64,000 nucleotides of DNA from Moraxella ovis (GCF_900453105.1 NZ_UGPW01000001.1:2108001-2172000); one strand, 5' to 3'. Positions 17,437-27,950 are shown, numbered from the stretch's first letter. The notes: a model not told the origin generated them from the sequence alone. Numbers and translations: made by a program.

Positions 17437-19542
17437 ATGAGTATTAATTTTAATAGCGCAGATTTTGACGAGCGCTTACATTTGGTGGATTTCAATAAAA
17501 CCACCCCACAAGCCCTCACCCAAGAGACCCACGACGCCTTAGACGCTGCCCATGCTTTTTTGGATGACTTAGAAGCTGGCAAGATGGACATGGATGGCGA
17601 ACCGCTTGCCATCATTGATCAATTTGACACCCTAAGCCATGCCATTCATCGGCCTTTTGGGGTGCTATCTCACCTAAATAGCGTGATGAATAACGAAGAG
17701 ATTCGCCATGCACATCATGAAATTCTGCCAAGATTAAGCGAATTTGGCGTGCGAGTTGGTCAATCAAAAGCCCTATATGATCTGTACAAGACCCTACAAA
17801 ACGACCTAAAAGGCAGCGGTGACTTTGCCCGTGTGCGCGCAACTTTCTTGGCGCTACAGAGTTTTGATCTGTCTGGTGTTAGCCTGCCTGATGACAAAAA
17901 AGACCAATTCGCCAAAATCCAAAGCGAGCTGTCGCTGCTGTCTGCTCAGTTTTCGGACAATGTCTTGGATGCCACAGGCGCGTTCGCCCTGCCTTTAACC
18001 CAAGAGCAGTTAGATGGCATCACCCCAAGCGGTCTTGCCCTACTAAAGGCGGCAGGCGACAACCATAAAACCAAACACCCAGATGCAACCCTGCCCACCG
18101 ACTATGTCGCGACCCTAGACACCCCCATGTATCTGGCTGTCATGCAATACACCACCGATCGCAACCTGCGCGAGACTCTATATCACGCCTACAACACCCG
18201 CGCATCCGCAGAATCGACATTCGAAGGTCAAAAAGACGACAAACCTAGCAAATTTGACAACAGCGACATCATGACGCGCATTTTGGCATTGCGCACACAA
18301 AAAGCCAATTTGCTAGGCTTCAAAGATTACACCCAGCTATCCCTTGCCACTAAGATGGCAGACAGCCATGATGAGATCGAACACTTTTTGTTGGATTTGG
18401 CTAATAAGGCACGACCATTCGCCCAAAAAGACCTAGAAGAAGTAAAAGAATTCGCCACGACACTCGGCATCGAAGACGTGCAGCCTTGGGACGTGCCGTT
18501 CATCAGCGAGAAACTTCAAAACGCCAAATACAGCCTAGACAGCGAAGCGATTCGCCCTTATTTCCCCGTGCCTGTGGTGCTAAATGGCATGTTTGACATA
18601 ATTCATGAGCTGTTTGGCGTGCGCTTTATTGCCAAAGATGCGCCTGTCTGGCATAAGGATGCGCAGTTCTATGAAGTGCATGGCAAAGACGGCTTGATCG
18701 GTGGCGCGTACATTGATCTATACGCACGCGCGGGCAAATCTGGCGGTGCATGGCTGTCAGACTTTCAGGGCAAACACGAAAGACTAGACGGCAGCCAGAC
18801 TCTGCCTGTGTGCTTTGTGGTGGGAAATTTCTCGCCTGCGGTGGATGGTAAGCCAAGCCTACTGACCCATGATGAAGTGCTGACTTTATTCCATGAATTT
18901 GGCCATGCACTGCATCATCTACTGACTCGTGTCAACATCGCCGATGTGTCGGGCATCAGCGGTGTAGAGTGGGATGCGGTCGAATTGCCCAGTCAATTCA
19001 TGGAGAACTTCGCTTGGGATAAGGCAGGCATCGCCAAAATCAGCCGCCATGTTGAGACAGGCGAGCCACTGCCTGATGACAAGCTAAATGCAATGCTTGC
19101 CGCCAAAAATTTCCAATCTGGATTACAAACACTGCGCCAAATTGAATTTGGCCTGTTCGATTTGCGCATGCATGCGGGTAATTTGACAGACTATGCAGCG
19201 ATCATGACCACATTGAATCAGGTTCGCGATGAAGTGGCTGTCATCATGCCGCCAAGCAATAACCGCTTCCCAAACAGCTTTAGCCATATCTTTGCTGGCG
19301 GCTATGCATCAGGCTACTATTCTTATAAATGGGCGGAGCTGCTGTCGGCAGATGCCTTTGGTGTGTTTGAAGATCATGCCGGCGATACAGGCGTCATCAA
19401 CCCTGTGATTGGTAAGGCATTTTATGACAGCATTCTGGCGATGGGTAGCTCACGCACCGCCAAAGAGAACTTCACCGCCTTTGCAGGGCGTGAGGCGAAG
19501 ATCGATGCGCTGCTACGTCATAGCGGCTTTGAGGTGGCGTGA
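17437..19542 (+). CDS. prlC: Oligopeptidase A (M3 metallopeptidase)
   Basis: Cytoplasmic zinc peptidase that degrades signal-peptide fragments and other oligopeptides; 701 residues from the ATG at 17437. Upstream in-frame codons to 17356 exist, but homologues start near MSINFNSADF and a GAG-containing ribosome-binding site precedes this ATG. The zinc motif is TLFHEFGHALHHLLTRVNIA (HEFGH near residue 488), followed by SGISGVEWDAVELPSQFMEN, which supplies the third ligand. The stop overlaps the yheV start by one base, so these and pdxH form a compact operon. Confidence 0.93.
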   Translation: MSINFNSADFDERLHLVDFNKTTPQALTQETHDALDAAHAFLDDLEAGKMDMDGEPLAIIDQFDTLSHAIHRPFGVLSHLNSVMNNEEIRHAHHEILPRLSEFGVRVGQSKALYDLYKTLQNDLKGSGDFARVRATFLALQSFDLSGVSLPDDKKDQFAKIQSELSLLSAQFSDNVLDATGAFALPLTQEQLDGITPSGLALLKAAGDNHKTKHPDATLPTDYVATLDTPMYLAVMQYTTDRNLRETLYHAYNTRASAESTFEGQKDDKPSKFDNSDIMTRILALRTQKANLLGFKDYTQLSLATKMADSHDEIEHFLLDLANKARPFAQKDLEEVKEFATTLGIEDVQPWDVPFISEKLQNAKYSLDSEAIRPYFPVPVVLNGMFDIIHELFGVRFIAKDAPVWHKDAQFYEVHGKDGLIGGAYIDLYARAGKSGGAWLSDFQGKHERLDGSQTLPVCFVVGNFSPAVDGKPSLLTHDEVLTLFHEFGHALHHLLTRVNIADVSGISGVEWDAVELPSQFMENFAWDKAGIAKISRHVETGEPLPDDKLNAMLAAKNFQSGLQTLRQIEFGLFDLRMHAGNLTDYAAIMTTLNQVRDEVAVIMPPSNNRFPNSFSHIFAGGYASGYYSYKWAELLSADAFGVFEDHAGDTGVINPVIGKAFYDSILAMGSSRTAKENFTAFAGREAKIDALLRHSGFEVA

Positions 19543-19772
19543 TGCGTTACCAATCAACCCGCCCAAAACGCCAATTCCTCGCAGGTGTGGCTTGCCCAAA
19601 ATGCCGCACCATGGATGCCATCGTTCAGATACAGGTGTTCGAGCCTGAGTTTGACGAATGGATTGAGTGCACCGCCTGCGACCACAGCGAACGTCGCCCC
19701 ACCATTGATGAAACAGCCGCCATGCGTGAACAAGACGGCCATGATGGCGTGGGCGTGGTTAAATTTAAATAA
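19542..19772 (+). CDS. yheV: YheV-family putative zinc-ribbon protein
   Basis: 76-residue protein with two C-x-x-C pairs (ACPKC at residues 17-21 and ECTAC about 24 residues later) that should bind one zinc ion. The N-terminal [12 protein letters not shown] matches the enterobacterial YheV pattern of KRFIAGAKCPAC. Function is unknown in the family. Start ATG at 19542 overlaps the prlC stop (TGATG); a GTG one codon earlier is less likely. pdxH starts 9 bases after it. Confidence 0.85.
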   Translation: MRYQSTRPKRQFLAGVACPKCRTMDAIVQIQVFEPEFDEWIECTACDHSERRPTIDETAAMREQDGHDGVGVVKFK

Positions 19773-19780
19773 GGATTATC

Positions 19781-20413
19781 ATGAATCTGCACGACATCAG
19801 AGAAGACTACAGCAAGCAAGAACTGAGCGAATCGCACTGCCATGCCGACCCATTGATGCAGTTTCAGGCGTGGCTGAACGATGCCATCACCGCCCAAGTG
19901 AACGAACCGACCGCCATGAACATCGCCACCGTCGATGAAAATGGTCGCCCCAGTAGCCGCATGGTACTACTAAAAGAAGTCAACGATGATGGCTTTGTGT
20001 TTTTTAGTAATTATCACAGCCGCAAAGGCAAGGCGCTGTCCACCAATCCATTCATCAGCATCACCTTTTTTTGGCCTGAGCTTGAACGTCAGGTGCGCAT
20101 CGAGGGCATGGCGGAATACCTAAATGAGACAGCCTCTGACGAATATTTTGACAGCCGCCCTTACACCAGTCGTATTGGCGCATGGGCAAGCGAGCAAAGC
20201 CAAGTCATTTCAGATAAGTCAGTCATCGTCAAACGCGCGGCTTTATTTGGGGTCAAACACCCCCTACACGTGCCACGTCCACCACATTGGGGTGGGTATT
20301 TGGTGCGTGCTGATGCGATTGAATTTTGGCAAGGTCGCCCATCACGCCTACACGATCGCATTCGCTATCGCTTAGATGATGATGCTTGGATAAAAGAACG
20401 TCTTGCCCCCTAG
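19781..20413 (+). CDS. pdxH: Pyridoxamine 5'-phosphate oxidase
   Basis: FMN enzyme that oxidises PNP or PMP to pyridoxal 5'-phosphate, the last step of vitamin B6 synthesis and salvage. 210 residues, the family length. Recognisable motifs: [58 protein letters not shown], and the C-terminal signature RPPHWGGY, then [15 protein letters not shown] and a terminal RLAP. It is the third gene of the prlC operon and ends before a strong terminator. Confidence 0.96.
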   Translation: MNLHDIREDYSKQELSESHCHADPLMQFQAWLNDAITAQVNEPTAMNIATVDENGRPSSRMVLLKEVNDDGFVFFSNYHSRKGKALSTNPFISITFFWPELERQVRIEGMAEYLNETASDEYFDSRPYTSRIGAWASEQSQVISDKSVIVKRAALFGVKHPLHVPRPPHWGGYLVRADAIEFWQGRPSRLHDRIRYRLDDDAWIKERLAP

Positions 20414-20427
20414 TTAGTCCATCCATC

Positions 20428-20463
20428 AAAAAAGAGCAGACCAAAAAGCCTGCTCTTTTTTTG
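20428..20463 (+). terminator. Terminator of the prlC-yheV-pdxH operon
   Basis: Arms AAAAAAGAGCAG (20428-20439) and CTGCTCTTTTTT (20450-20461), perfectly paired, with T runs on both strands. It can also serve the convergent plsB, whose stop is at 20513. Confidence 0.9.
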
Positions 20464-20512
20464 TTTTTATGACATCATCCATCATCAAGGACGCATAGAT
20501 AATGCATTATTT

Positions 20513-23140
20513 TTATCGCTTAGATTTACCAAAGATGCGCTTATTATTCATCTCATTAATCGCGGTCTCAATCTCAGCATTGTCAAGGCTTGCAGTATGA
20601 CGCAGCAGCTGCATCATGTCAGGATTGAGCACGAATTTGGCATTTTGGGCGATTTTATCGATACGCTTATCAAAAATCAGCACGCCGGATTCGTCCGTTT
20701 TGACATAATCTAAGCGCTTTAATGTGTCGATAAAGCTTGTAAATAACGCCTTATCAAACATGTCAGGCAAATCATCGGCATACAGCACCGAGATGCGCTG
20801 ACCAAGCACGTGGCACAGATTAACCACTTGCTCTGTGGTTAGGCGACCGCTGCCCTGCTCGGACAATAACGCCAATGCCATGAAATAACGCTCAAGGCTC
20901 TGCTGGGCAGGACTTGCTAACACCAACAGCTGCTGATAACTTGGCGAGTTGGTCTCTGGTACGCCAAGCACGCCATTACCCAGATCCACAATCAAGCCCT
21001 CAACGATGAGTACACTTAACGTCTCATCGGTTAGATTCTCAATGTGTTTTAATGCAGTGTTTAAGAATAATTCCGCCTGCAAAAACGGATACATCAATGT
21101 GGTGATGGCATCAAGCTTCTCACGATAAATGCGTCCATTACGCTGCACCAGAGCCGCCAAGAAACTCGCCATGATGAACACGTGCAAGATGTTATTTCTA
21201 AAATAGCTTAACAGCGGTGCTTGCTTGTCCGCCACACGAATCATGTCGCCAAGCACATGTGGCGTACGCTCGATGAGTTTTAGCTTTTCGCCATAAGCCA
21301 GAATCTCACTCGGCGGCAGATCGGTGATGTGCGTGTCTTCATCGTACGGCAGCGCACGAGCGATGCGCTGATACAGAGCGATCTGCTCGATGCATTGATC
21401 TTCATCAAGCGCCGACTTAGGTGTAGATAGCAGCGCCAATGCAATGAGCGATACGGGATTTACGACCGCAGATTTATTGATGTTTTGCAGGACTTTGACA
21501 CCTAAGTTCTGCACCATTGCGTGCGTGTTCTTGGTGTTCTCTTCGCTGTTGTCTTTGGCAGATACAGAGAATTTCTCCATAAAATCATTCAAATGCAAAG
21601 GCTCGCCAAATGACAAATGCACCGTGCCAAAGATACGTTCGATCTTACGTGCGGTTTTTAGTAGCCCTAGCCAGTTCTCAGATTCTTTTGGCTTGCCTTT
21701 AAGCTCACCAACATAAGTCGCCCCCTCCATGATTCGCTCATAGCTGATGTAGGTTGGAATAAAGACGACAGGCTTGGCAGGTTCACGCAGGTGACTGCCC
21801 ACCGTCATGGCAAGCATGCCAAGCTTCGGCGGTAATAGACGACCCGAACGCGAACGACCACCCTCAATGAAATATTCCATCGGAGCCGCACGCTGCATCA
21901 GACTGTGCACATATTCTTTAAATACCGTGCTGTACAGCGCATTACCCTTAAAGCTACGACGCATGAAGAACGCACCGCCGTTACGCAGCAGCTCGCCCAA
22001 TAAAGGAATATTCAAGTTCTCGCCAGCTGCGATGTGCGGAATGCGAAGACCTCGCTTATAGATCACATAGGACAGTAGCAGATAATCCATGTGACTACGA
22101 TGACAAGGCACATAGACAATCTGATGATCAGGGGCAAGCTGTCGCACACGCTCAAAATTACGCACTTCAACCCCGTCATACAGTCGTGTCCACAGCCACG
22201 TCAAGAAATGATCAAAGAACCTAAGCACCGAATGCGAATAATCACTGACGATCTCGCTTAGGTATCCCGATGCTTCTTTTTTGACGGCATTGATGGATTT
22301 GCCTGATTCGGCAGCTTCTTTTTCGATGGCGGCTTGCACCACTGGCGATGACAGGATCTCACCTGCCACATTGCGCCTGTCTGATAAGTCAGGCCCGACG
22401 ATGCTAGTGCGCTGCTTATCCAAGAATCCTTTTAGTCTTAGATTAATCGTGCGTGACAAATCATCGCCAACGCCTGCTTTGGCATCCGTGATGAGCTTTT
22501 GTAAGGATTTGGCTTCAGAGAATCGAACAAAGGTATCACGCCCCATCACGCCAATGTTAAATAGCTGCTTAGGGATGCTCGGCGAGCTCCATTCATCCGC
22601 CATCAACAGGCGAAACATCGACTCTTCTTTGTCAGGAGCGCGCCCCCATAGAATCGTTACAGGCACCAGATTCACATCCAGCTCAGGATTATCAAGGCAT
22701 GCCTTGACCAGCCGCTCAAGACGTGGCGACACGCTCTCGCGTTCTTTGTTGCGCCCATGCAAGAACACCATCGCAGATGACTCATCAAGTCCGCGCGAAT
22801 GAATCTCGGCCAGCGCTGACGGCAAATCCAATTCATCTGTCATCATGCCCACAAGCAAACTGTTCGAACGTGAATAATCTCGAATCACATAGAAAGTTGG
22901 ATTCTCGTTATCGATGATGGGTGCTTCACCGATGACAGTAGGCTTTACCGCCAGTGACAAGCCCTTGGCAGACACGCGGCGATAAGGATTGGGCGATGCG
23001 ATCGGATGGCGCGGTTTTACTTTCACCTCTTGATCATCATGGCTGCCCCGATCATGCGATTCGTGCGTGGTAATCACGTTCTTTTTTGACTTGTTGCCTT
23101 TGCCGAACAACTGGCTTAACTTATTGGGGAGTTTTAACAT
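20513..23140 (-). CDS. plsB: Glycerol-3-phosphate 1-O-acyltransferase
   Basis: Inner-membrane enzyme that puts the first acyl chain on sn-glycerol-3-phosphate, using acyl-ACP or acyl-CoA; 875 residues, slightly longer than E. coli PlsB. Acyltransferase block I (VPCHRSHMDYLLLSYV, with H-x-x-x-x-D) lies near residue 345. Block II-III follow as GAFFMRRSF and the block with FIEGGRSRSGRLLPPKLGML, and block IV as VVFIPTYISYER. The basic N-terminal 60 residues contain LFGKGNKSKK. It is monocistronic and divergent from tesB across 279 bases. Confidence 0.95.
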   Translation of the reverse strand: MLKLPNKLSQLFGKGNKSKKNVITTHESHDRGSHDDQEVKVKPRHPIASPNPYRRVSAKGLSLAVKPTVIGEAPIIDNENPTFYVIRDYSRSNSLLVGMMTDELDLPSALAEIHSRGLDESSAMVFLHGRNKERESVSPRLERLVKACLDNPELDVNLVPVTILWGRAPDKEESMFRLLMADEWSSPSIPKQLFNIGVMGRDTFVRFSEAKSLQKLITDAKAGVGDDLSRTINLRLKGFLDKQRTSIVGPDLSDRRNVAGEILSSPVVQAAIEKEAAESGKSINAVKKEASGYLSEIVSDYSHSVLRFFDHFLTWLWTRLYDGVEVRNFERVRQLAPDHQIVYVPCHRSHMDYLLLSYVIYKRGLRIPHIAAGENLNIPLLGELLRNGGAFFMRRSFKGNALYSTVFKEYVHSLMQRAAPMEYFIEGGRSRSGRLLPPKLGMLAMTVGSHLREPAKPVVFIPTYISYERIMEGATYVGELKGKPKESENWLGLLKTARKIERIFGTVHLSFGEPLHLNDFMEKFSVSAKDNSEENTKNTHAMVQNLGVKVLQNINKSAVVNPVSLIALALLSTPKSALDEDQCIEQIALYQRIARALPYDEDTHITDLPPSEILAYGEKLKLIERTPHVLGDMIRVADKQAPLLSYFRNNILHVFIMASFLAALVQRNGRIYREKLDAITTLMYPFLQAELFLNTALKHIENLTDETLSVLIVEGLIVDLGNGVLGVPETNSPSYQQLLVLASPAQQSLERYFMALALLSEQGSGRLTTEQVVNLCHVLGQRISVLYADDLPDMFDKALFTSFIDTLKRLDYVKTDESGVLIFDKRIDKIAQNAKFVLNPDMMQLLRHTASLDNAEIETAINEMNNKRIFGKSKR

Positions 23141-23419
23141 AAAATAATGATAATAGTTTGTCGTATATGGCAGTCATTTTACCATTTTTTTGTGATTAAG
23201 GAATGATTTGGGCGAAAAAAGTTCTCGCACCAGTCATCAAGCCTGACGATGGCCGCGATGATTAAATACATAAAATTTATACCGATGCGTCACAATTGCC
23301 ATGCATAATCACTGTGCCAAATATTGACAATCGACTGATGCAGATAGATAATAAGTCTTTTGATGAATATCAATTCAATTTATAGATATATAATTTTAAT
23401 CACGAAATAGCCGCACGCC

Positions 23420-24346
23420 ATGACTCATATTTTTGCAAAAAGTGATGACCCAAAAGACTTGGTCGCTGATTTATTAAAAACCATCGCCCTAAAACAAACC
23501 GCGCCTGACATATTCGTTGCGCCCAGCTTTGATTATGTTGGTCCTAGGATTTTTGGAGGTCAAGTATTGGCGCAGGCGCTCATGGCGGGGGCATTGACCT
23601 TAGAGTACGACAAGCCTTGTCATTCTTTGCATGGGTATTTTTTGCGCGGTGGTGATGTTCGTTTGCCGGTGACTTATCAAGTGCGTCGCCTGCGTGATGG
23701 TAGAAGCCTGTCAGCACGTGAAGTCATCGCGGTTCAGTACGTGCCAAATGATGCCGGCGAGCTGAACGAACAGGCAATCTTCTCGATGATAGCATCATTC
23801 TCTCCCATGGAAGGCGGGCTTGAATACCAAGAACCGATGCCTAAATATCCAGAGCCCGACTCGCTATTAAATGAACAAGAGCTAAAATCATCCTATGTCG
23901 GCAACGTCCCAGAAGCCCTAAAAGCAAGATTCATGCGAAAACGCCATGTTGAGATCAAGCCCATCAATCCTCGCGACCCCATCGCACCTAAGCCCATGCG
24001 CCCACGTCAAGCCAACTGGCTACGCATCAGCGAGTTGGGTGAGCAGCCTGTAGCGGTGCATCAAGCGCTACTTGCTTTCGCGTCGGATTTTTATTTGGTG
24101 GGCACAGGTCTGATGAGTCATGGGCTTAGCTACCTTAGTCGCGGTCTGCAGGTCGCCAGCATCGACCATTCCATGCATTTTCATCGCCCATTTGACATCA
24201 ATGAATGGATCTTATATGACATGTGGAGCGACACGACGAGCCACGCCAAGGGTCTTAACCATGGTCAATTTTGGCAAGATGGTAAACTCGTCGCCACCAC
24301 CCAACAAGAAGGTCTGATGCGCCTGCATCTAGATACAAAGGCATAG
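23420..24346 (+). CDS. tesB: Acyl-CoA thioesterase II
   Basis: Double hot-dog thioesterase that hydrolyses medium- and long-chain acyl-CoA; 308 residues. The family block FGGQVLAQALMAGALTLEYD, then CHSLHGYFLRGGD is near residue 50-80. The C-terminal half holds the catalytic Asp/Ser-Thr/Gln region (ASIDHSMHFHRPFDINEWIL; TSHAKGLNHGQFWQDGKLVA, TTQQEGLMR). It is followed 2 bases later by a DUF1615 lipoprotein gene and a CobW gene in one run. Confidence 0.92.
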   Translation: MTHIFAKSDDPKDLVADLLKTIALKQTAPDIFVAPSFDYVGPRIFGGQVLAQALMAGALTLEYDKPCHSLHGYFLRGGDVRLPVTYQVRRLRDGRSLSAREVIAVQYVPNDAGELNEQAIFSMIASFSPMEGGLEYQEPMPKYPEPDSLLNEQELKSSYVGNVPEALKARFMRKRHVEIKPINPRDPIAPKPMRPRQANWLRISELGEQPVAVHQALLAFASDFYLVGTGLMSHGLSYLSRGLQVASIDHSMHFHRPFDINEWILYDMWSDTTSHAKGLNHGQFWQDGKLVATTQQEGLMRLHLDTKA

Positions 24347-24348
24347 TC

Positions 24349-25500
24349 ATGTCAAAGCGCGCTCTTGTTGTGATTGGCGCTGCATTGCTGTGCGCCTGTG
24401 ATACTGCTGACACCACGCAGACCAAGTCACTCACCGATAAGCAAATCACCAAACTCATCCCTAAGCGCGTCGATGGACGAGCCTTGTGGGCGGCCGACAT
24501 TGCTAAAATCTTCGATGAACTAAAGATCCCCAAGAACACTCAGAACATCTGCACTGCGATTGCCGTCATCGACCAAGAGTCTAATTTTGATGCTGATCCG
24601 CGCGTACCAAACCTAGGCAACGCCTCACTAAAGGCGATCGATGAGAAACTAGAAGCCAAATTCGGCAAGACACTTGCCAAGACCTTTCTTACGATGTTTA
24701 AAACCAAGCCGACCAAAGACGACAGCTTTATCAAGCAAATTCAGCAAGTAAAAACCGAACGCGAACTGGACGAACTGTATCAAAAAATCTTTGATTACTT
24801 TGCCAACACTTATAAAGTCTCAGGGCTTGCCCACATCACCAAGCTGACTGGCGAAGGTATCGATGAGCGCATCAACCCCATCACCACACTGGGGTCGATG
24901 CAGGTGCACATCGACTACGCGCGTGCGCATCGCCGCAGCAACATGAGCGATCGCACCCTACGTGCTGATCTTTATAGCCAGTACGGCGGTCTGTACTATG
25001 GCATTCATCGCCTCATGGTGTATAAGGCCGATTATGATAAGCCACTGTATCGATTCGCCGATTATAATTCTGGCATGTATTCAAGTCGTAATGCCGCCTT
25101 TCAGCAGCGCATCAGCAGCCTAAGCAAACAAAAAATCGACATCGATGGCGATCTTTTGCTCTATGATGGCAGTAGCCCACTGAGCAAAAAAAGCCAAACC
25201 GAAACCGTACTCATCAAGCTTTTGGCGACAGCACCAACACCCATTAGCGAACGCCAAATCCGCAGCGACCTAAAAAAAGAAAAAACCAAAAGCTTTGAAG
25301 ACACTCAAAGCTACCGCGCGATCAGTGAGATGTTCAAGAAAAAATACGGACGCGACCCGAGCTACGCCATCATGCCACAAGTCGTCATCTCAGGGCCGAA
25401 GCTAAGCCGAGATTATAATACCAACTGGTTCGCCACCCGAGTCGATAAGCGCTATCAGACGTGCATGGCGACCGCCAAACAGCATAAGATCGAGATCTAA
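24349..25500 (+). CDS. DUF1615-family lipoprotein
   Basis: 383 residues with a lipoprotein signal (MSKRALVVIGAALLCAC, lipid cysteine at residue 17). The body matches DUF1615 by recall: AIAVIDQESNFDADPRVPNL near residue 68, NPITTLGSMQVHIDYARAHR, YGGLYYGIHRLMVYKADYDK and FADYNSGMYSSRNAAFQ. The E-S-N-F near a G-S-M-Q block is reminiscent of lysozyme-like lytic transglycosylases, which would suit an envelope lipoprotein acting on murein; that is inference. It lies 2 bases after tesB and 2 bases before the CobW gene. Confidence 0.8.
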   Translation: MSKRALVVIGAALLCACDTADTTQTKSLTDKQITKLIPKRVDGRALWAADIAKIFDELKIPKNTQNICTAIAVIDQESNFDADPRVPNLGNASLKAIDEKLEAKFGKTLAKTFLTMFKTKPTKDDSFIKQIQQVKTERELDELYQKIFDYFANTYKVSGLAHITKLTGEGIDERINPITTLGSMQVHIDYARAHRRSNMSDRTLRADLYSQYGGLYYGIHRLMVYKADYDKPLYRFADYNSGMYSSRNAAFQQRISSLSKQKIDIDGDLLLYDGSSPLSKKSQTETVLIKLLATAPTPISERQIRSDLKKEKTKSFEDTQSYRAISEMFKKKYGRDPSYAIMPQVVISGPKLSRDYNTNWFATRVDKRYQTCMATAKQHKIEI

Positions 25501-25502
25501 CC

Positions 25503-26525
25503 ATGACCATCGTCGCACGCACACCAACCACGATCATCACAGGCTTTCTGGGCGCGGGCAAGACCACGTTTATTAATGTCTTGCTGACTCACAAAAACGC
25601 CTTGAACATGGCGGACAAATGGGCGATCTTGGTGAATGAGTTTGGTAAGATTGGCATTGATGGCAAGCTTTTTACCGATAATGATGTCGCAATCAAAGAA
25701 GTGAGCGGCGGATGCATCTGCTGTACCAATCAGCTACCGCTACAGATCGCCTTGGTTCGCTTACTCTTTGATCATAAGCCCAGTCATCTGATCATCGAGC
25801 CTACGGGTCTTGCCCATCCTGATGAGCTATTAAGTCAGCTGGGCGCACCGCATTGGCAGACCAGTCTTGACTTACGCGCCACCATTTGCGTCCTAAATGC
25901 CGCCCAATGGCAAGAAGCGCATTATCGCAATCACGATGGCTATCAAGTGCACGTCAAATTCTCAGACATCGTCGTCATCAACCGCACCGAGACGCTCAGC
26001 ACTGATCAATATCAGGCGCTGAATGATTGGATCGGTAGCATTCACCCTGATGTGCAGATCATTGACATGAACACCACTTCTGCCGATGAGCTTATGACAT
26101 TACTTGGCAAAATGCCAACGCCCAAGCTGCAGCCCATCAAAGTTGCCCTAAATCCTTTGGCTGTCAAGCCTGCAACCACAAACACAAACACAACCAACGA
26201 CACAGACAGCACCGAGCTGCCCTATCGCTATCATGATAAGATGGCAAGCTTTCACGTGGGCGGATGGCGACTGCCAAAAGAATGGCGATTCGATGGTCAT
26301 GAACTACAAAAATGGCTACTAAACCTCCCTCATTATGCTCGTATCAAAGGCATCATTCACACTCAAGATGGTTGGATTAGCCTAAACATCACCCAAGAGA
26401 GCATCAGCATCCAAGACAGCGATGCACAGGGTGACAGCCGTCTAGAGCTCATCCTACATCAAAAGATAGATTGGGATGAGATGGATAACGAGCTGACAGG
26501 ATTGATAATCAGCTCAATCAAATGA
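25503..26525 (+). CDS. CobW/COG0523-family GTPase (metal chaperone)
   Basis: 340-residue G3E GTPase. Walker A GFLGAGKTT at residues 14-22, the metal-binding C-I-C-C within GGCICCTNQLPL at 70-74, IIEPTGLAHPDEL as switch/Walker B, and VVINRTETL as the base-specificity loop. A CobW C-terminal domain follows after a Thr/Asn-rich linker near residue 220. The family delivers zinc, cobalt or similar ions to target enzymes. There is no Zur-type site in the upstream gene, so no evidence of zinc control; co-transcription with tesB is likely. Confidence 0.9.
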   Translation: MTIVARTPTTIITGFLGAGKTTFINVLLTHKNALNMADKWAILVNEFGKIGIDGKLFTDNDVAIKEVSGGCICCTNQLPLQIALVRLLFDHKPSHLIIEPTGLAHPDELLSQLGAPHWQTSLDLRATICVLNAAQWQEAHYRNHDGYQVHVKFSDIVVINRTETLSTDQYQALNDWIGSIHPDVQIIDMNTTSADELMTLLGKMPTPKLQPIKVALNPLAVKPATTNTNTTNDTDSTELPYRYHDKMASFHVGGWRLPKEWRFDGHELQKWLLNLPHYARIKGIIHTQDGWISLNITQESISIQDSDAQGDSRLELILHQKIDWDEMDNELTGLIISSIK

Positions 26526-26551
26526 CTTAATAAGCCAACCAGAACCCAATA

Positions 26552-26590
26552 AAAAAACAGTCAAATCATGCCATTTGACTGTTTTTTGTT
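26552..26590 (+). terminator. Terminator after the tesB-DUF1615-cobW run
   Basis: 15-bp arms, AAAAAACAGTCAAAT (26552-26566) and ATTTGACTGTTTTTT (26573-26587), perfectly paired around a 6-base loop. It also suits the convergent gene ending at 26610. Confidence 0.9.
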
Positions 26591-26609
26591 CGTAGTTATG
26601 TTTAAAGAT

Positions 26610-27950
26610 TTACATCCAATCCCTATCTGCCGTCTCTTCAATGTTATCAGGCAGACGAGTCACTAGCACTTGGTCAATCTTATAATGGTCAATGTCCACC
26701 ACTTCAAATTTAAGATTTTCATGCACAACAAAATCGGCAGGGCGCGGAATCTTACGCAAGCGATACATGATAAAGCCCGCCAGCGTCTCATAATGATCCC
26801 AATCTTCAAATTCCACCACATCAAGCGCATGCTTGACATCATCAATGGGCGTACTACCATCGATGAGCCAAGAATTCTCATCACGGCGGATGATCTGCTG
26901 TTCTTCTTCGATGGGCGACCCCCAGTCCCCCATGACCGTCATCATGATGTCGGACAATGTGATGACCCCGACCACCCACGCATATTCGTTGATGACGACC
27001 GCGAATTTTTCTTTACTGGCACGAAATTTATCCAAAAGCTCAGAAAGGGTCAGCGTATCAGGGATAATCAGCACGTTACGAATGGTAGATTCGTTTAACT
27101 GCACAAAAGACTGATTATTCAAGAATCTCACCAAAATATCCTTGGTATCAACATAACCAATCACTTGATCGATGGTCTCGCTACACACCAAGAACTTCGA
27201 ATAAGGATACTCGGCGATTTTTTGGCGGATGGAATCTTCAGATTCCCCCAAGGTAAAATACACCACGTCTTCACGCACGGTCATTGATGACGGCACGGTA
27301 CGCTCTTCTAGCTCAAACACATTTTCAATAAAATGCTGCTCTTGTTGTAGTACCACGCCCGCTTCTGCGCCTGCGTCCATGATGGCAGAGACGTCATCAA
27401 AGGTAATACTCTCTTCTCGCACAGTGTTAATCTTGAATAGGCGAAAGGTCACATTGGCAATGCCGTTAATGATCCACACCAAGGGCTTGACCACCTTAAT
27501 CACCACCAGCATCGGATTAATGACCGCTAGGGCGACCTTTTCGGGGTTAATCATCGCGATGCGCTTGGGGATTAAGTCAGCATATAGAATAAAGACCAGT
27601 GTCACTACTGTAAAACTGGTAAAAAAGGCGATGCTCTCCGTCCATTGACCTTGATAAAAATATCCAATCAGCTCGGCAAAATAAGGACGAAGCGCCCCTT
27701 CACCCACCGAACCACCAAGGATGGCGACCGCATTTAGTCCGATTTGGCTTGTGGCAAAAAAGTCGGCAGAGTTTTTTTGTAGGTGCATGATCTTATCAGC
27801 GCGATTATCGCCACCTTCGGAGATGAGCTTTAATTTGATTTTTCTTGCCCCTGCCAAGGCAATCTCAGAAATTGAGAAAAAGCTTGATACCAAAATCAAG
27901 ACCAAAATCATCAAAAGATGTTGTAATAACTCCACGGCAATTCCAATCAT
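26610..27950 (-). CDS. CNNM/hemolysin-C-like membrane protein (DUF21-CBS-CorC_HlyC)
   Basis: 446 residues. The N-terminal DUF21 domain (roughly residues 1-190) has four hydrophobic segments, including LVSSFFSISEIALAGARKIK. A CBS pair follows at about 215-335 (VVYFTLGESEDSIRQKIAEY; VINEYAWVVGVITLSDIMMT). The C-terminal CorC_HlyC domain is at about 350-435 (SWLIDGSTPIDDVKHALDVV; LAGFIMYRLRKIPRPADFVV). Relatives are Mg2+ or Co2+ efflux systems or polyamine exporters (PaeA/YtfL type). Which cation it moves is not evident. Monocistronic. Confidence 0.88.
   Translation of the reverse strand: MIGIAVELLQHLLMILVLILVSSFFSISEIALAGARKIKLKLISEGGDNRADKIMHLQKNSADFFATSQIGLNAVAILGGSVGEGALRPYFAELIGYFYQGQWTESIAFFTSFTVVTLVFILYADLIPKRIAMINPEKVALAVINPMLVVIKVVKPLVWIINGIANVTFRLFKINTVREESITFDDVSAIMDAGAEAGVVLQQEQHFIENVFELEERTVPSSMTVREDVVYFTLGESEDSIRQKIAEYPYSKFLVCSETIDQVIGYVDTKDILVRFLNNQSFVQLNESTIRNVLIIPDTLTLSELLDKFRASKEKFAVVINEYAWVVGVITLSDIMMTVMGDWGSPIEEEQQIIRRDENSWLIDGSTPIDDVKHALDVVEFEDWDHYETLAGFIMYRLRKIPRPADFVVHENLKFEVVDIDHYKIDQVLVTRLPDNIEETADRDWM

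Noticed and set aside
20812..20820. Further CACGTG cores considered as parS copies (for example near 20815, 23717, 26255, 37420)
   Set aside because: Their flanks are not symmetric; only 46786-46801 has the full palindrome.
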